The notes below the pieces were generated by a model. The model ran no database searches, was not told the origin of the DNA, and saw only the letters and a list, made by a program, of their open reading frames with translations. The translations under genes and the position numbers were made by a program. This document shows positions 7,683 to 15,658 of a DNA stretch of 64,000 nucleotides, in pieces (positions within the stretch are counted from its first letter, which is position 1; every line of letters begins with the position of its first letter). Source of the stretch: Scytonema sp045865695. GTDB taxonomy: Bacteria; Cyanobacteriota; Cyanobacteriia; Cyanobacteriales; Nostocaceae. The DNA lies in the NCBI RefSeq assembly GCF_045865695.1, contig NZ_BAACAP010000217.1, forward strand, positions 1 through 64,000, read 5' to 3'.

Positions 7683-8801
7683 TTATCGCTCCACAACTAC
7701 ATTTATCCTTTGTTCAGTAGCAACGCCATCATTTGGGACATCCTCAGCAAGTGGAACTCTAAAACCTCCATCACGCCAGCTATCTGCTACATCTTTGATA
7801 AAACTAGCGATGGGTATAGCAACCAACAAACCTAATAGTCCTCCAAGTTTTGCGCCTACCAATAAGGAAATAACAACCCAAACAGGGTTTAAGCCAGTCA
7901 AATTACCTAAAAGTCGAGGAGCAACAAAATTAGTATTAATTTGGTCCACGAGTACAGCAACAGCTAAAACTTCTACCCCTAACCAAAAATTTTGCAATCC
8001 AATTAATAGGGTGACTATTGCAATTCCTATACCTGTCCCGAAAGGGAAGAGGGAGAAAAATCCAATTCCCAGCCCAAAAAGTAAAGCTAGGGGAATTTGC
8101 AGTGTCAAAAATATGAGTATGAGTGTCAGTGCTAGCAATGCACCTAAGATTGCTTGACCAATAAAATAATTTTGGAAATCTTCACGTAATAATTGCCGCA
8201 CTGGTGAGCTAATGTAAGGTGGAAACCACTGAAAAATTCCATCCCAAAGTTTTTCTCCATTTAGTATTAAATATATTGTGATAACGACTGTCAGCAGTAC
8301 GTTTACTAAACTACCAATAGTATCTACTGCAAAACCAAGAATTTGACCTGTTAAGGACTGAAGTTGGTTGGAAAATCTATCTAACAGTTGAGTGACTAAA
8401 CTACTTAAATTAACTGGAAGTTCTTGGGTGGCTGCTTGGGTAGCAATCCAAGTTTGAAAGGCTTGAATTTGTTGTGTTCCAGAATCAATCCAATTTGGTA
8501 AAAAGTTCACTAGTTCGTTGAGCTGTTGCAGAATTAAGGGAACTAAGGTAACAGCTAAAGCTCCAACAATTATTACAGCTAACAGTAAGACACTGACAAT
8601 AGCAAAGTTACGATTTATGCCTTGTTTTTGAAAAAACCGAATTGGATAATCTAAAACAAAAGCTAGTAAGAGGGCGGCGACAAGAATACTTACGAGGGGT
8701 TGGAAATACTGTACGACTTGAAGCAATACCCAAGCGTTGAGTATAGCAAGGGGAAATGCTAAGCCTAGACTTAACCATTGTTGTAATTTGTTTGTAGTCA
8801 T
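7683..8801 (-). CDS. AI-2E family transporter (PerM-like permease)
   Basis: A 372-aa integral membrane protein with about seven to eight hydrophobic segments: two near the N-terminus, one near 65-90 and a cluster from ~205 to 335. Between them is a soluble region rich in Gln and Leu (~95-165). This layout and length are typical of the AI-2E/PerM exporter family in the cytoplasmic membrane. The substrate is unknown. It reads toward the AAA/DUF4276 pair. Confidence 0.85.
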   Translation of the reverse strand: MTTNKLQQWLSLGLAFPLAILNAWVLLQVVQYFQPLVSILVAALLLAFVLDYPIRFFQKQGINRNFAIVSVLLLAVIIVGALAVTLVPLILQQLNELVNFLPNWIDSGTQQIQAFQTWIATQAATQELPVNLSSLVTQLLDRFSNQLQSLTGQILGFAVDTIGSLVNVLLTVVITIYLILNGEKLWDGIFQWFPPYISSPVRQLLREDFQNYFIGQAILGALLALTLILIFLTLQIPLALLFGLGIGFFSLFPFGTGIGIAIVTLLIGLQNFWLGVEVLAVAVLVDQINTNFVAPRLLGNLTGLNPVWVVISLLVGAKLGGLLGLLVAIPIASFIKDVADSWRDGGFRVPLAEDVPNDGVATEQRINVVVER

Positions 8802-8850
8802 TGAATGATTTACTATTTGCTAATGACTTATGACTAATTGGAGTTAGTAA

Positions 8851-9300
8851 TTAGATATTAGCGATCGCTATAGGTTGTCTCTCTATAAAATCTAACAGAA
8901 TACGTTGATGGACTGCTCCCATCGGTCTGACTTCTCCTGCAATGGCTGAGTAGCAACTCCCTTGACGAACGTATTCTGGTGCTACTAAACCCATGTCCCA
9001 ACCTTCATTCAGAACTAATCGATCTAATTCTACTAACAGTGGTGCATGGAAAACGTGACGGAGAGCTATTTCATCAGAATAGCAGCCGAACTTGGAAAAG
9101 GTTGGTGGTAAAGTATAACCTATTTCTTCTAAAATTTCTCTCTGTACTGCTTCTTCTGGAGTTTCGCCCGGTTCTATATGTCCGCCAAAAAACGCCCAGT
9201 GTCCTGGATAGAGAAGATTTGGCTTGTTATCCCGCAACTGCATTAAAAATTTATTATCTCGATAGAGTATCGCAATAGCAACTTGTTTAGTATTTGTCAT
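8851..9300 (-). CDS. Nudix hydrolase
   Basis: A 149-aa protein. The Nudix box Gly-x5-Glu-x7-Arg-Glu-x2-Glu-Glu-x-Gly is complete (residues ~40-62), so it should hydrolyse a nucleoside-diphosphate-linked compound with a divalent metal. Single domain, normal length. The start codon lies within a TTTGTCA-type heptamer tandem (9294-9332), so there is no ordinary Shine-Dalgarno upstream. Confidence 0.9.
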   Translation of the reverse strand: MTNTKQVAIAILYRDNKFLMQLRDNKPNLLYPGHWAFFGGHIEPGETPEEAVQREILEEIGYTLPPTFSKFGCYSDEIALRHVFHAPLLVELDRLVLNEGWDMGLVAPEYVRQGSCYSAIAGEVRPMGAVHQRILLDFIERQPIAIANI

Positions 9301-9366
9301 TTGTCATTTGTCTTTTGTCATTTGTCATTTGTATCCTACTCCCTACCCCCTAACCCCTACCCCTAC
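9294..9366. repeat. STRR heptamer tandem (TTTGTCA type)
   Basis: Consecutive TTTGTCA-like heptamers followed by a CCCCTAA/CCCTAC-rich stretch between the Nudix and lipoprotein genes. This type of short tandem repeat is known from heterocystous cyanobacteria. Confidence 0.8.
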
Positions 9367-9367
9367 T

Positions 9368-9775
9368 CTACTCTTCCTCTAAATACACTTCCCCGTACTC
9401 TTTCCCTGCAATTGGAATAGATTGGTAGCGTATTTTACCTTTGAAGACGACTTTATCTCCCTCTTTTATACCAGTTTGATTGGTAATTACCCAGACTTTG
9501 CCTGTAGAGTCGTCAATTTGATATGCCATCCGCTTTAACAATGCTACTCGTTTCTCAACTTTTCCTTGTATGTAAACTGTGGCGTCATCCTCCTTTTGTG
9601 GTTTGATTTCCTGAATGGGAGTGATATTGGCTCCGATTGTGTTCCAGCCATATCGACCTAAATTGGTACAACTTAACGCTCCTGTAAGAAGGAGAACTGT
9701 TAATCCCAAGCGTAAGGATAAAGCTATGCCGTGATGATACAAAAACAATATATTTAAATTTTTCATTTTTTGCAT
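9368..9775 (-). CDS. Small OB-fold-like lipoprotein
   Basis: A 135-aa protein with an N-terminal hydrophobic segment ending in Leu-Thr-Gly-Ala-Leu-Ser-Cys (~30-36), a good lipobox, so it is probably a membrane-anchored lipoprotein. The mature part has beta-strand patterns (Val-Tyr-Ile-Gln-Gly-Lys-Val, Gly-Lys-Val-Trp-Val-Ile-Thr, Val-Val-Phe-Lys-Gly-Lys-Ile) like small OB-fold domains. An alternative start three codons later is possible. The function is unknown. Confidence 0.7.
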   Translation of the reverse strand: MQKMKNLNILFLYHHGIALSLRLGLTVLLLTGALSCTNLGRYGWNTIGANITPIQEIKPQKEDDATVYIQGKVEKRVALLKRMAYQIDDSTGKVWVITNQTGIKEGDKVVFKGKIRYQSIPIAGKEYGEVYLEEE

Positions 9776-9847
9776 AATGATTACCTGTACTTGCCAATTT
9801 TGGCATCAGGGATCGGCAAGTGACAATTTATATCTGTTGATTAGGGA

Positions 9848-9912
9848 TTGGGGATTGGGAAATTAATTCCCAGTCCCTAGTCCCCAGTCCCCAGTCCCCA
9901 GTCCCTAATTTT
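9848..9912. repeat. STRR heptamer tandem (CCCCAGT type)
   Basis: Repeated CCCCAGT units upstream of folD, matching the classic STRR1 form of heterocystous cyanobacteria. The rest of the 9776-9997 gap shows no gene. Confidence 0.85.
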
Positions 9913-10057
9913 ACATTTCTTTACACAGTTACTTTTATCTTTGCCTACTGACTTACAAGCAATCTGAGAAGATATTGAATGTGGTGTTTAAGCGCGAATG
10001 CGAATTGTGCATGAGATGGCAATGCCACTGCGTAGCTTTCTTATTCTACGAATTGTG

Positions 10058-10936
10058 ATGGATACAAAAACAGCCAAACTTCTTGATGGTAAAGCTAAGG
10101 CAGAAAAAATTCAGCAAGGACTTTCTGCTGTCATTAAAGAAGCTCAACCCAAAATAGGACGCCCGCCCGGATTGGCAGTGCTGATGGTGGGCGATCATCC
10201 CGCATCTGCAGCATATGTACGTGGAAAGGAACGCGCCTGTAAGAAGATTGGTATTGCGTCTTTTGGGAGGCATTTTCCAACAGAAACGACTGAAGCTGAG
10301 TTAGAGGGAGTTATTGCTGCACTCAACGAAGATGAGCGAGTGGATGGTATTCTTATACAATTGCCTCTCCCGAATCATTTAGATGCTCAGCATCTGTTGT
10401 ATCAAATTTCTCCAGATAAAGATGCTGACGGCTTACACCCTATAAACCTGGGACGACTGGTGCGAGGAGAAACGGGTTTACGCAGTTGCACTCCTGCTGG
10501 CGTTATAAGTTTACTGGAAGAATATAAAATTCCTTTACAAGGTAAGCAGGCAGTAGTGGTAGGACGTAGTATTTTGGTCGGTAAACCTTTGGCTTTAATG
10601 CTACTGGAAGCAGATGCTACCGTGACGATCGCTCATTCGCGATCGCAAAACTTACCAGAAATCGCAAAGAATGCTGATATTCTAGTTGCAGCAGTTGGTC
10701 GTCCCGAATTCATAACTGCTGACATGGTAAAACCAGGTGCTGTTGTGGTAGATGTGGGGATCAATCGCGTGACAGACTCAAGTGGCAACAGTCGCATCGT
10801 GGGTGACGTTCGCTTTGAAGAAGTTGCTAGAGTTGCGGAATTTCTCACACCAGTGCCTGGTGGCGTAGGTCTTATGACTGTAGCTATGTTGATGCAAAAT
10901 ACTGTAGATAGCTACAGGCAACATTTACAAAATTAG
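10058..10936 (+). CDS. folD: Bifunctional methylenetetrahydrofolate dehydrogenase / methenyltetrahydrofolate cyclohydrolase
   Basis: FolD interconverts 5,10-methylene-, methenyl- and 10-formyl-THF, using NADP, in cytoplasmic one-carbon metabolism. Visible motifs are Tyr-Val-Arg-Gly-Lys (catalytic Lys region), Ile-Leu-Ile-Gln-Leu-Pro-Leu-Pro, Lys-Asp-Ala-Asp-Gly-Leu-His, Cys-Thr-Pro-Ala-Gly, Val-Val-Val-Gly-Arg-Ser-x2-Val-Gly-Lys-Pro and the C-terminal Pro-Val-Pro-Gly-Gly-Val-Gly. I chose the ATG at 10058 (292 aa, the normal family length). An upstream in-frame ATG at 9998 would add 20 residues with no family counterpart. The downstream order folD-crtE-PAP2-like is common in cyanobacteria (family knowledge). 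Confidence 0.95.
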   Translation: MDTKTAKLLDGKAKAEKIQQGLSAVIKEAQPKIGRPPGLAVLMVGDHPASAAYVRGKERACKKIGIASFGRHFPTETTEAELEGVIAALNEDERVDGILIQLPLPNHLDAQHLLYQISPDKDADGLHPINLGRLVRGETGLRSCTPAGVISLLEEYKIPLQGKQAVVVGRSILVGKPLALMLLEADATVTIAHSRSQNLPEIAKNADILVAAVGRPEFITADMVKPGAVVVDVGINRVTDSSGNSRIVGDVRFEEVARVAEFLTPVPGGVGLMTVAMLMQNTVDSYRQHLQN

Positions 10937-11032
10937 TCATTTGTCAATTGTCATTTGTTCTTTGTCAATTGTCATTTGTTCTCGGTCAATGACCAATGAC
11001 TAATGACCAATGACGAATGACGAATGACGAAG
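10937..11032. repeat. STRR heptamer tandem (TTTGTCA / CCAATGA type)
   Basis: Runs of TTTGTCA-like and ATGACCA-like heptamers between folD and crtE. Confidence 0.8.
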
Positions 11033-11087
11033 GACGCTTTCCCGTAAAATTGTTACGTAGATGACGGAACATCAAGGATAATTAAGG

Positions 11088-12014
11088 ATGGTAGCAGCAG
11101 ATAATATTCAGACAGCTTCACAGGTAGAAAAATTTGACCTGTTAGCGTATCTCAAAGAGAAAAAACAGCTTTGTGATGAAGCTTTGGATAAGGCTTTACC
11201 CGTGCGTTATCCAGAAAAAATATATGAAGCAATGCGCTATGCTCTACTCGCAGGTGGGAAGCGATTGCGTCCAATTCTTTGTTTGACCACCAATGAGATG
11301 CTAGGTGGTACTATTGAAATGGCTCTACCGACTGCTGTTGCTGTGGAAAGCATCCACACAATGTCGTTAATTCACGACGACCTACCAGCAATGGATAATG
11401 ACGATTATCGACGCGGTAAGCTGACTAACCATAAAGTGTATGGCGAGGATATTGCAATTTTAGCTGGAGATGGTTTACTCGCTTATGCCTTTGAGTTTGT
11501 TGCAACTCAAACTCGAAACGTTCCTGCTGAACGAGTGTTAAAGGTGATTGCGCGGTTGGGTCAAGCAACAGGAGCAACTGGATTAGTAGGCGGTCAAGTC
11601 CTCGATCTAGAATCGGAAGGCAAAACCGATACTCCTGTGGAAACATTAAATTTTATTCACAGCCACAAAACAGGTGCTCTTTTGGAAGCTTGTGTCGTTT
11701 GTGGCGGTATTTTGGCAGGAGCAACGCCAGAAGAAGAGCAACGCCTATCTCGCTACTCGCAAAATATTGGGCTTGCTTTTCAAATTATCGATGACATTCT
11801 AGATATTACCGCGACTGCCGAGCAATTGGGCAAAACAGCTGGAAAAGACTTAAAAGCTAATAAAGTTACTTATCCTAGTCTTTGGGGAATAGACGAATCT
11901 CGCGCCAAAGCTCAACAACTAATTAAAGAGGCTTGTGCTGAACTAGAACCTTTTGGAGCAAAAGCACAAGCATTAATTGCGATCGCTCATTTCATAATAA
12001 GTCGCGATCGCTAG
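11088..12014 (+). CDS. crtE: Geranylgeranyl diphosphate synthase
   Basis: A 308-aa all-helical prenyltransferase making C20 diphosphate for carotenoids, phytol and other isoprenoids in the cytoplasm. The first aspartate-rich motif is Asp-Asp-x2-Ala-Met-Asp-Asn-Asp (residues ~96-104), the second is Asp-Asp-Ile-Leu-Asp (~231-235). Gly-Gly-Lys-Arg-x-Arg-Pro (~56-62) binds IPP. The length is typical of cyanobacterial CrtE/GGPPS. The C-terminus ends in a short Ile-Ser-Arg-Asp-Arg tail partly encoded by a HIP1-like GCGATCGC. Confidence 0.93.
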   Translation: MVAADNIQTASQVEKFDLLAYLKEKKQLCDEALDKALPVRYPEKIYEAMRYALLAGGKRLRPILCLTTNEMLGGTIEMALPTAVAVESIHTMSLIHDDLPAMDNDDYRRGKLTNHKVYGEDIAILAGDGLLAYAFEFVATQTRNVPAERVLKVIARLGQATGATGLVGGQVLDLESEGKTDTPVETLNFIHSHKTGALLEACVVCGGILAGATPEEEQRLSRYSQNIGLAFQIIDDILDITATAEQLGKTAGKDLKANKVTYPSLWGIDESRAKAQQLIKEACAELEPFGAKAQALIAIAHFIISRDR

Positions 12015-12115
12015 AGCGTAAAAATGAATGATGAAAGACGGCTTTACAAGTCACCATTTATCATTCATATTTCTTTTCATAATTCATCATTTATAATTCA
12101 TAATTCATAAATAGT

Positions 12116-12589
12116 ATGCAAGACATAAGCGACATTTTAGAAAACCGAGTGCTGCTCGTAGCTCTCATCTCTAGTTTGATTGCTCAAGGGCTAAAGTTAA
12201 TTATTGAGTTAGTGAAAAATCGCAAGCTTAATGTCAATGTTCTCGTGACTACAGGAGGAATGCCTAGCGCTCATTCAGCATTGGTGACAGCCCTAGCAGC
12301 TGGTATTGGACAAACTCTAGGTTGGGCTTCTTCCGAATTCGCTGTTGCTGTTGTTTTTGCCATCATCGTTATGTATGATGCAGCAGGCGTGAGACAAGCT
12401 GCAGGGCAACAAGCTCGCATCCTCAATCAAATGATTGATGAATTATTTCACGAACACCCAAATTTTAACGGCGATCGACTTAAGGAATTATTGGGACATA
12501 CACCCGTTCAAGTGATCGTCGGTTCAGCTTTAGGTATAACTATATCATGGTTAGCTAAGTCTACCGGCGTACTCGTGGTCAATCCTTAA
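12116..12589 (+). CDS. Divergent PAP2 family membrane protein (DUF212)
   Basis: A 157-aa membrane protein. The Gly-Gly-Met-Pro-Ser-Ala-His-Ser motif (~46-53) resembles the PAP2 phosphatase Pro-Ser-x-His, and Tyr-Asp-Ala-Ala-Gly-Val-Arg (~85-92) is typical of the YuiD/DUF212 group. Three to four hydrophobic segments are visible. It is a possible lipid-phosphate phosphatase, but the activity of this branch is uncertain. It lies about 100 bp after crtE and probably shares its transcript. Confidence 0.88.
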   Translation: MQDISDILENRVLLVALISSLIAQGLKLIIELVKNRKLNVNVLVTTGGMPSAHSALVTALAAGIGQTLGWASSEFAVAVVFAIIVMYDAAGVRQAAGQQARILNQMIDELFHEHPNFNGDRLKELLGHTPVQVIVGSALGITISWLAKSTGVLVVNP

Positions 12590-12656
12590 TCAGTGACCAC
12601 CTGACCAGTGACCACCTGACCACCTGACCACCTGACCACCTGACCAGTAACCAGTA
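12590..12656. repeat. STRR heptamer tandem (CCACCTGA / CCAGTGA type)
   Basis: Consecutive ACCACCTG- and ACCAGTG-like heptamers between two convergent genes. Confidence 0.8.
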
Positions 12657-12667
12657 TTAACGGTTAA

Positions 12668-13345
12668 TTACTGTAAGCGTACAGCTGAGCGTAACAGCAA
12701 CACTTTGCGACTATCTACTAGTACGGCAGATAAGCCTTGTTCGCTTAGCTTTTGCAATGTAGTGTATGCCTCTTTTTGGTTATTTGTGTAAACAGCTAAC
12801 AGGTAAGGGCGTTGTCCGTAAGTAGCAAAACCTACATCTCCTCCTACCACTTCCTGGACTTGATTGGCAACTTCTGGGCGGTTATAGTAATCGACTAATA
12901 CCGCATAGCCCTCTCCCAATCGTTCTGGTTTATAACTGACTCTTTCCCTTTGACTAGTGTTTGGAGATGATGCTGACGCTTGTGCGCTATCTGTTGGTCG
13001 AGTCGTGATGATCGCAGATAGCCCAACAACACTGCTGATGTATCTTGCCCAGCGATTAGCATCGTCTATGCTGCGAAATCCACCTATCCGCGTCACTGTA
13101 TCTTTTAGATACCTACAAGTAGTTGTCTTGATTTCTCCTGGCAATGCACGACGCAACTGATTTTGGTTATTGGATGTGGGACTGATAACCAATAAAAGAT
13201 ACTCACCTGCACTAGGAGGTTGACAGACAGGCGCGTTTTGTGCTTGAACGATGACAGAATCTAAACCAGCGATCGAGCCGCCAAATGCTAGCAATAAACT
13301 ACCGAGCAAAGATTTTGTTAATGTCCGGGCAATAGCTTGATACAT
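12668..13345 (-). CDS. Secreted SPOR-like hypothetical protein
   Basis: A 225-aa protein with an N-terminal signal peptide (hydrophobic residues ~11-34, Ala-Gln-Ala-like cleavage near 34-37). Two similar modules follow. Each has a Tyr-Leu-Leu-Val/Tyr-Ala-Val-Leu-Val strand start, an Asn/Ala-Arg helix (Ser-Ile-Asp-Asp-Ala-Asn-Arg-Trp-Ala) and a beta end, like SPOR domains that bind denuded peptidoglycan. Conserved cyanobacterial family; the role is not established. Confidence 0.65.
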   Translation of the reverse strand: MYQAIARTLTKSLLGSLLLAFGGSIAGLDSVIVQAQNAPVCQPPSAGEYLLLVISPTSNNQNQLRRALPGEIKTTTCRYLKDTVTRIGGFRSIDDANRWARYISSVVGLSAIITTRPTDSAQASASSPNTSQRERVSYKPERLGEGYAVLVDYYNRPEVANQVQEVVGGDVGFATYGQRPYLLAVYTNNQKEAYTTLQKLSEQGLSAVLVDSRKVLLLRSAVRLQ

Positions 13346-13377
13346 GATTTTATTCTTTTTTTCTCATTCAATAGTAC

Positions 13378-13401
13378 AAAGACGCGCCATGGCGCGTCTT
13401 T
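13378..13401. terminator. Perfect inverted repeat after ycf54
   Basis: A perfect 24-bp palindrome with arms AAAGACGCGCC and GGCGCGTCTTT separated by AT. It sits just beyond the ycf54 stop codon (5 bp) and upstream of the SPOR-like gene. The T-run is short, so it is a probable but not strong intrinsic terminator. Confidence 0.55.
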
Positions 13402-13405
13402 ACAT

Positions 13406-13735
13406 TTAGAATACGGTCGCAACAGATGCCAAAGCATCAGGGATGTCTGGGGAAGGAGCTTGAAATTCGCCTGTAATGACGTACTCTAATCTTAACTTCA
13501 ACCAGGAAATAAATTGAGAGTCAGTAGAAACAATTGCCACGGCTGGTTGAGGACACTTTGCCTTAATGGCTGCCATTTGAGGTGCTTCTAGAAAAGCAGG
13601 TTGCTTCACCACCCAAAAATCTATTTCTTTTTCTTGTTCGTGATAATGACGGGTTCGTTCTTTGAGAACTTCCTCCATGGGTTCTTCTTCAAGTAAAAAT
13701 CGTTGACTTGCCAAAACGTAATAGTATTTTTGCAT
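13406..13735 (-). CDS. ycf54: Ycf54 family protein (Mg-protoporphyrin IX monomethyl ester cyclase factor)
   Basis: A 109-aa protein from the start at 13735. A longer frame opens at 13774, but its first 13 residues are not family-like. The block Glu-Arg-Thr-Arg-His-Tyr-His-Glu-Gln-Glu-Lys-Glu-Ile-Asp-Phe-Trp is diagnostic, followed by Lys-Gln-Pro-Ala-Phe-Leu-Glu-Ala-Pro and Trp-Leu-Lys-Leu-Arg-Leu-Glu-Tyr-Val. Ycf54 is needed for the aerobic cyclase that forms the fifth ring of chlorophyll. A photosynthetic marker. Confidence 0.92.
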   Translation of the reverse strand: MQKYYYVLASQRFLLEEEPMEEVLKERTRHYHEQEKEIDFWVVKQPAFLEAPQMAAIKAKCPQPAVAIVSTDSQFISWLKLRLEYVITGEFQAPSPDIPDALASVATVF

Positions 13736-13774
13736 TTTTCGTCTTTGTTTGATGAATGAAATGACGTATAACAT

Positions 13775-13921
13775 TAGGGATTGGGGAACTCGGGGTCCCC
13801 TCCTTGTTGAGGGGCGATGGGGAACTCGGGGCCCCCTCCTTGTTGAGGGGCAATGGGCATTGGGGATTGGAGCAATGTATAATAAATTCTTTCTTATTTC
13901 CTAGTCCCTAATCCCTAGTCC
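13775..13921. repeat. Tandem GGGGAACTCGGGG-type direct repeat
   Basis: Two near-identical ~36-bp units (GGGGAACTCGGGG plus a CTCCTTGTTGAGGGG stretch), followed by CCCTAAT/CCCTAGT heptamers. No gene. Confidence 0.7.
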
Positions 13922-14578
13922 CTAATCCCTATTTTTACCAGCAGTTAACTTTTTCAGAAACTGACTGTTGTCAAAGTAGTGTTCCACGGAGATAATTTTT
14001 AAATCATCAGTGACACGAGCGACGCTCATACCGACTATCTCCACTGTCTCCCCTGTTGAGGCATAATCTTTGTATGAACCGCTAAAAGTTCCCCAATGTC
14101 GCCATTTAAATGCTACGTTGGGAGGGCTGGAGAAAACCTCTAAAACTTCCCACAAAAAACCCTTGGGAAATGCGGTGCGGAAGAGTTTTCCTGAAGATTC
14201 AAAAGTTTCTTCCGAAGCTTTGTAAGCTTCTGTATCTGGCATAAATAGATTATAAGTGCCTGCCTTTATTACATCTGATGCTGTGTATTCTACACCTCCA
14301 TTGCTACTCATACGAAATTGTTCGTTGACAACAGATAACCACTGAGAGGGGTTAGTCTTGAAAGATGCTTCCATCTCAAAGGTTCTCACCAAATTTTGAA
14401 CAATTGCTTCAAGCGAACCTTCAAAATGCTTGGCAGTGCTTTCTTTTGCCAGACCAACGTTCGATTCAGTGTAATCTGGTGGAGTTTGAAAACGCCATTC
14501 AGCGTCACCACTTTTTGCTATAACTGTGTCTCTGTCGTGTACCCAAAGAGGAAGGTTGTTAGATTGTTCCGCGTTCAT
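13922..14578 (-). CDS. SnoaL-like / NTF2-fold protein
   Basis: A 218-aa protein with no signal peptide. The central and C-terminal regions carry patterns of the SnoaL-like ester cyclase/NTF2 fold: a Phe-Glu helix region, then Phe-Lys-Trp-Arg-His-Trp-Gly-Thr-Phe-x-Gly-Ser-Tyr and Ile-Val-Gly-Met-Ser-Val-Ala-Arg with Ile-x-Ser-Val-Glu-His-Tyr-Phe-Asp near the end. Such folds bind small molecules or act as cyclases or isomerases. The substrate is unknown. Confidence 0.7.
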   Translation of the reverse strand: MNAEQSNNLPLWVHDRDTVIAKSGDAEWRFQTPPDYTESNVGLAKESTAKHFEGSLEAIVQNLVRTFEMEASFKTNPSQWLSVVNEQFRMSSNGGVEYTASDVIKAGTYNLFMPDTEAYKASEETFESSGKLFRTAFPKGFLWEVLEVFSSPPNVAFKWRHWGTFSGSYKDYASTGETVEIVGMSVARVTDDLKIISVEHYFDNSQFLKKLTAGKNRD

Positions 14579-14654
14579 AGAAATTTGAATTCCGATTTAA
14601 CTTGTGAAATACAAACAAGTTTCTGGATTTTCGCATTGACAACCCCTCTATTTC

Positions 14655-14760
14655 AGTTATTAATTGTCATTTGTCATTGGTCATTGGTCACTGTTCACTG
14701 GTCAGGTGGTCAGGTGGTCACTGTTCACTGGTCAGGTGGTCACTGGTCAGGTGGTCACTG
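14655..14760. repeat. STRR heptamer tandem (GGTCACT / GTCAGGTG type)
   Basis: Dense heptamer array directly after the pdxJ stop codon. Confidence 0.85.
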
Positions 14761-15477
14761 TTCCCCTCGTATGGCTAGTTTCATTTCACGGACTGCTCTT
14801 TCCATACCCACTAACGCAGCGCGACTAACAATGGTATGCCCGATGTTAAGTTCTTCCATACCGGGAAAAGTGGCAATAGGGAAGACATTCCAGTAAGTCA
14901 GCCCGTGACCTGCATTAACTCGCAATCCTGCTTGTATTGCTTGTTCGCATCCTTTAGCTAGGAACGTTAACTCCTGTTGGCGACTTGTTTCACCTTTAGC
15001 TTCAGCGTATCGTCCAGTGTGGAGTTCAATAAACTGTGCCTGAATTTTGGCAGAAGCTTCAATTTGTGAAGGTTCGGCATCGATAAATAAACTAACTGGA
15101 ATACCAGCGCCTTGCAGTTTATCGGTCACTGCTTTCATTCTATCAATTTGACCAACAATATCCAGCCCACCTTCTGTGGTGACTTCCTCCCGCTTTTCCG
15201 GAACTAGAGTAACATAATCGGGTTTGATGTCTAGGGCAATAGCTACCATTTCATCTGTAGCTGCCATTTCCAAGTTGAGATGAGTTCTGACCGTTTGACG
15301 CAATATGCGTACATCGCGTTCTTGAATATGCCGCCTGTCTTCGCGCAGATGCACGGTAATACCATCTGCACCTCCTAATTCTGCAAGCACCGCCGCAGCT
15401 ACGGGGTCTGGTTCTACTGTCCGCCGCGCTTGTCGAATGGTGGCAATGTGGTCTATATTTACACCAAGTGTAGCCAA
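14755..15477 (-). CDS. pdxJ: Pyridoxine 5'-phosphate synthase
   Basis: A 240-aa TIM-barrel enzyme that condenses 3-amino-2-oxopropyl phosphate with 1-deoxyxylulose 5-phosphate to pyridoxine 5'-phosphate (vitamin B6 pathway). Diagnostic stretches are Gly-Val-Asn-Ile-Asp-His-Ile-Ala-Thr-Ile-Arg-Gln-Ala-Arg at the N-terminus, Ile-Thr-Val-His-Leu-Arg-Glu-Asp-Arg-Arg-His-Ile, Thr-Leu-Val-Pro-Glu-Lys-Arg-Glu-Glu and Asn-Ala-Gly-His-Gly-Leu-Thr-Tyr. Full length. Confidence 0.95.
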   Translation of the reverse strand: MATLGVNIDHIATIRQARRTVEPDPVAAAVLAELGGADGITVHLREDRRHIQERDVRILRQTVRTHLNLEMAATDEMVAIALDIKPDYVTLVPEKREEVTTEGGLDIVGQIDRMKAVTDKLQGAGIPVSLFIDAEPSQIEASAKIQAQFIELHTGRYAEAKGETSRQQELTFLAKGCEQAIQAGLRVNAGHGLTYWNVFPIATFPGMEELNIGHTIVSRAALVGMERAVREMKLAIRGEQ

Positions 15478-15658
15478 CCTGAGTCTCCCTGTTGATAGTT
15501 CTCAGGTCTTGATTTTACTGGAAATCGTTCGTTTGTAGTTGGATCGCTTTTCTATACTCACTTCCCAATCAGCAACTGCATAAGATAAAAAGAACAACAT
15601 TTATATCTTAATGCAACTGTAGAATTAGGTCAGTTCATCATAAGAGAGCATACAAGCT

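Noticed and set aside
9998..10057. Upstream start for folD
   Set aside because: The extra 20 residues have no family counterpart and the ATG at 10058 gives the usual length.
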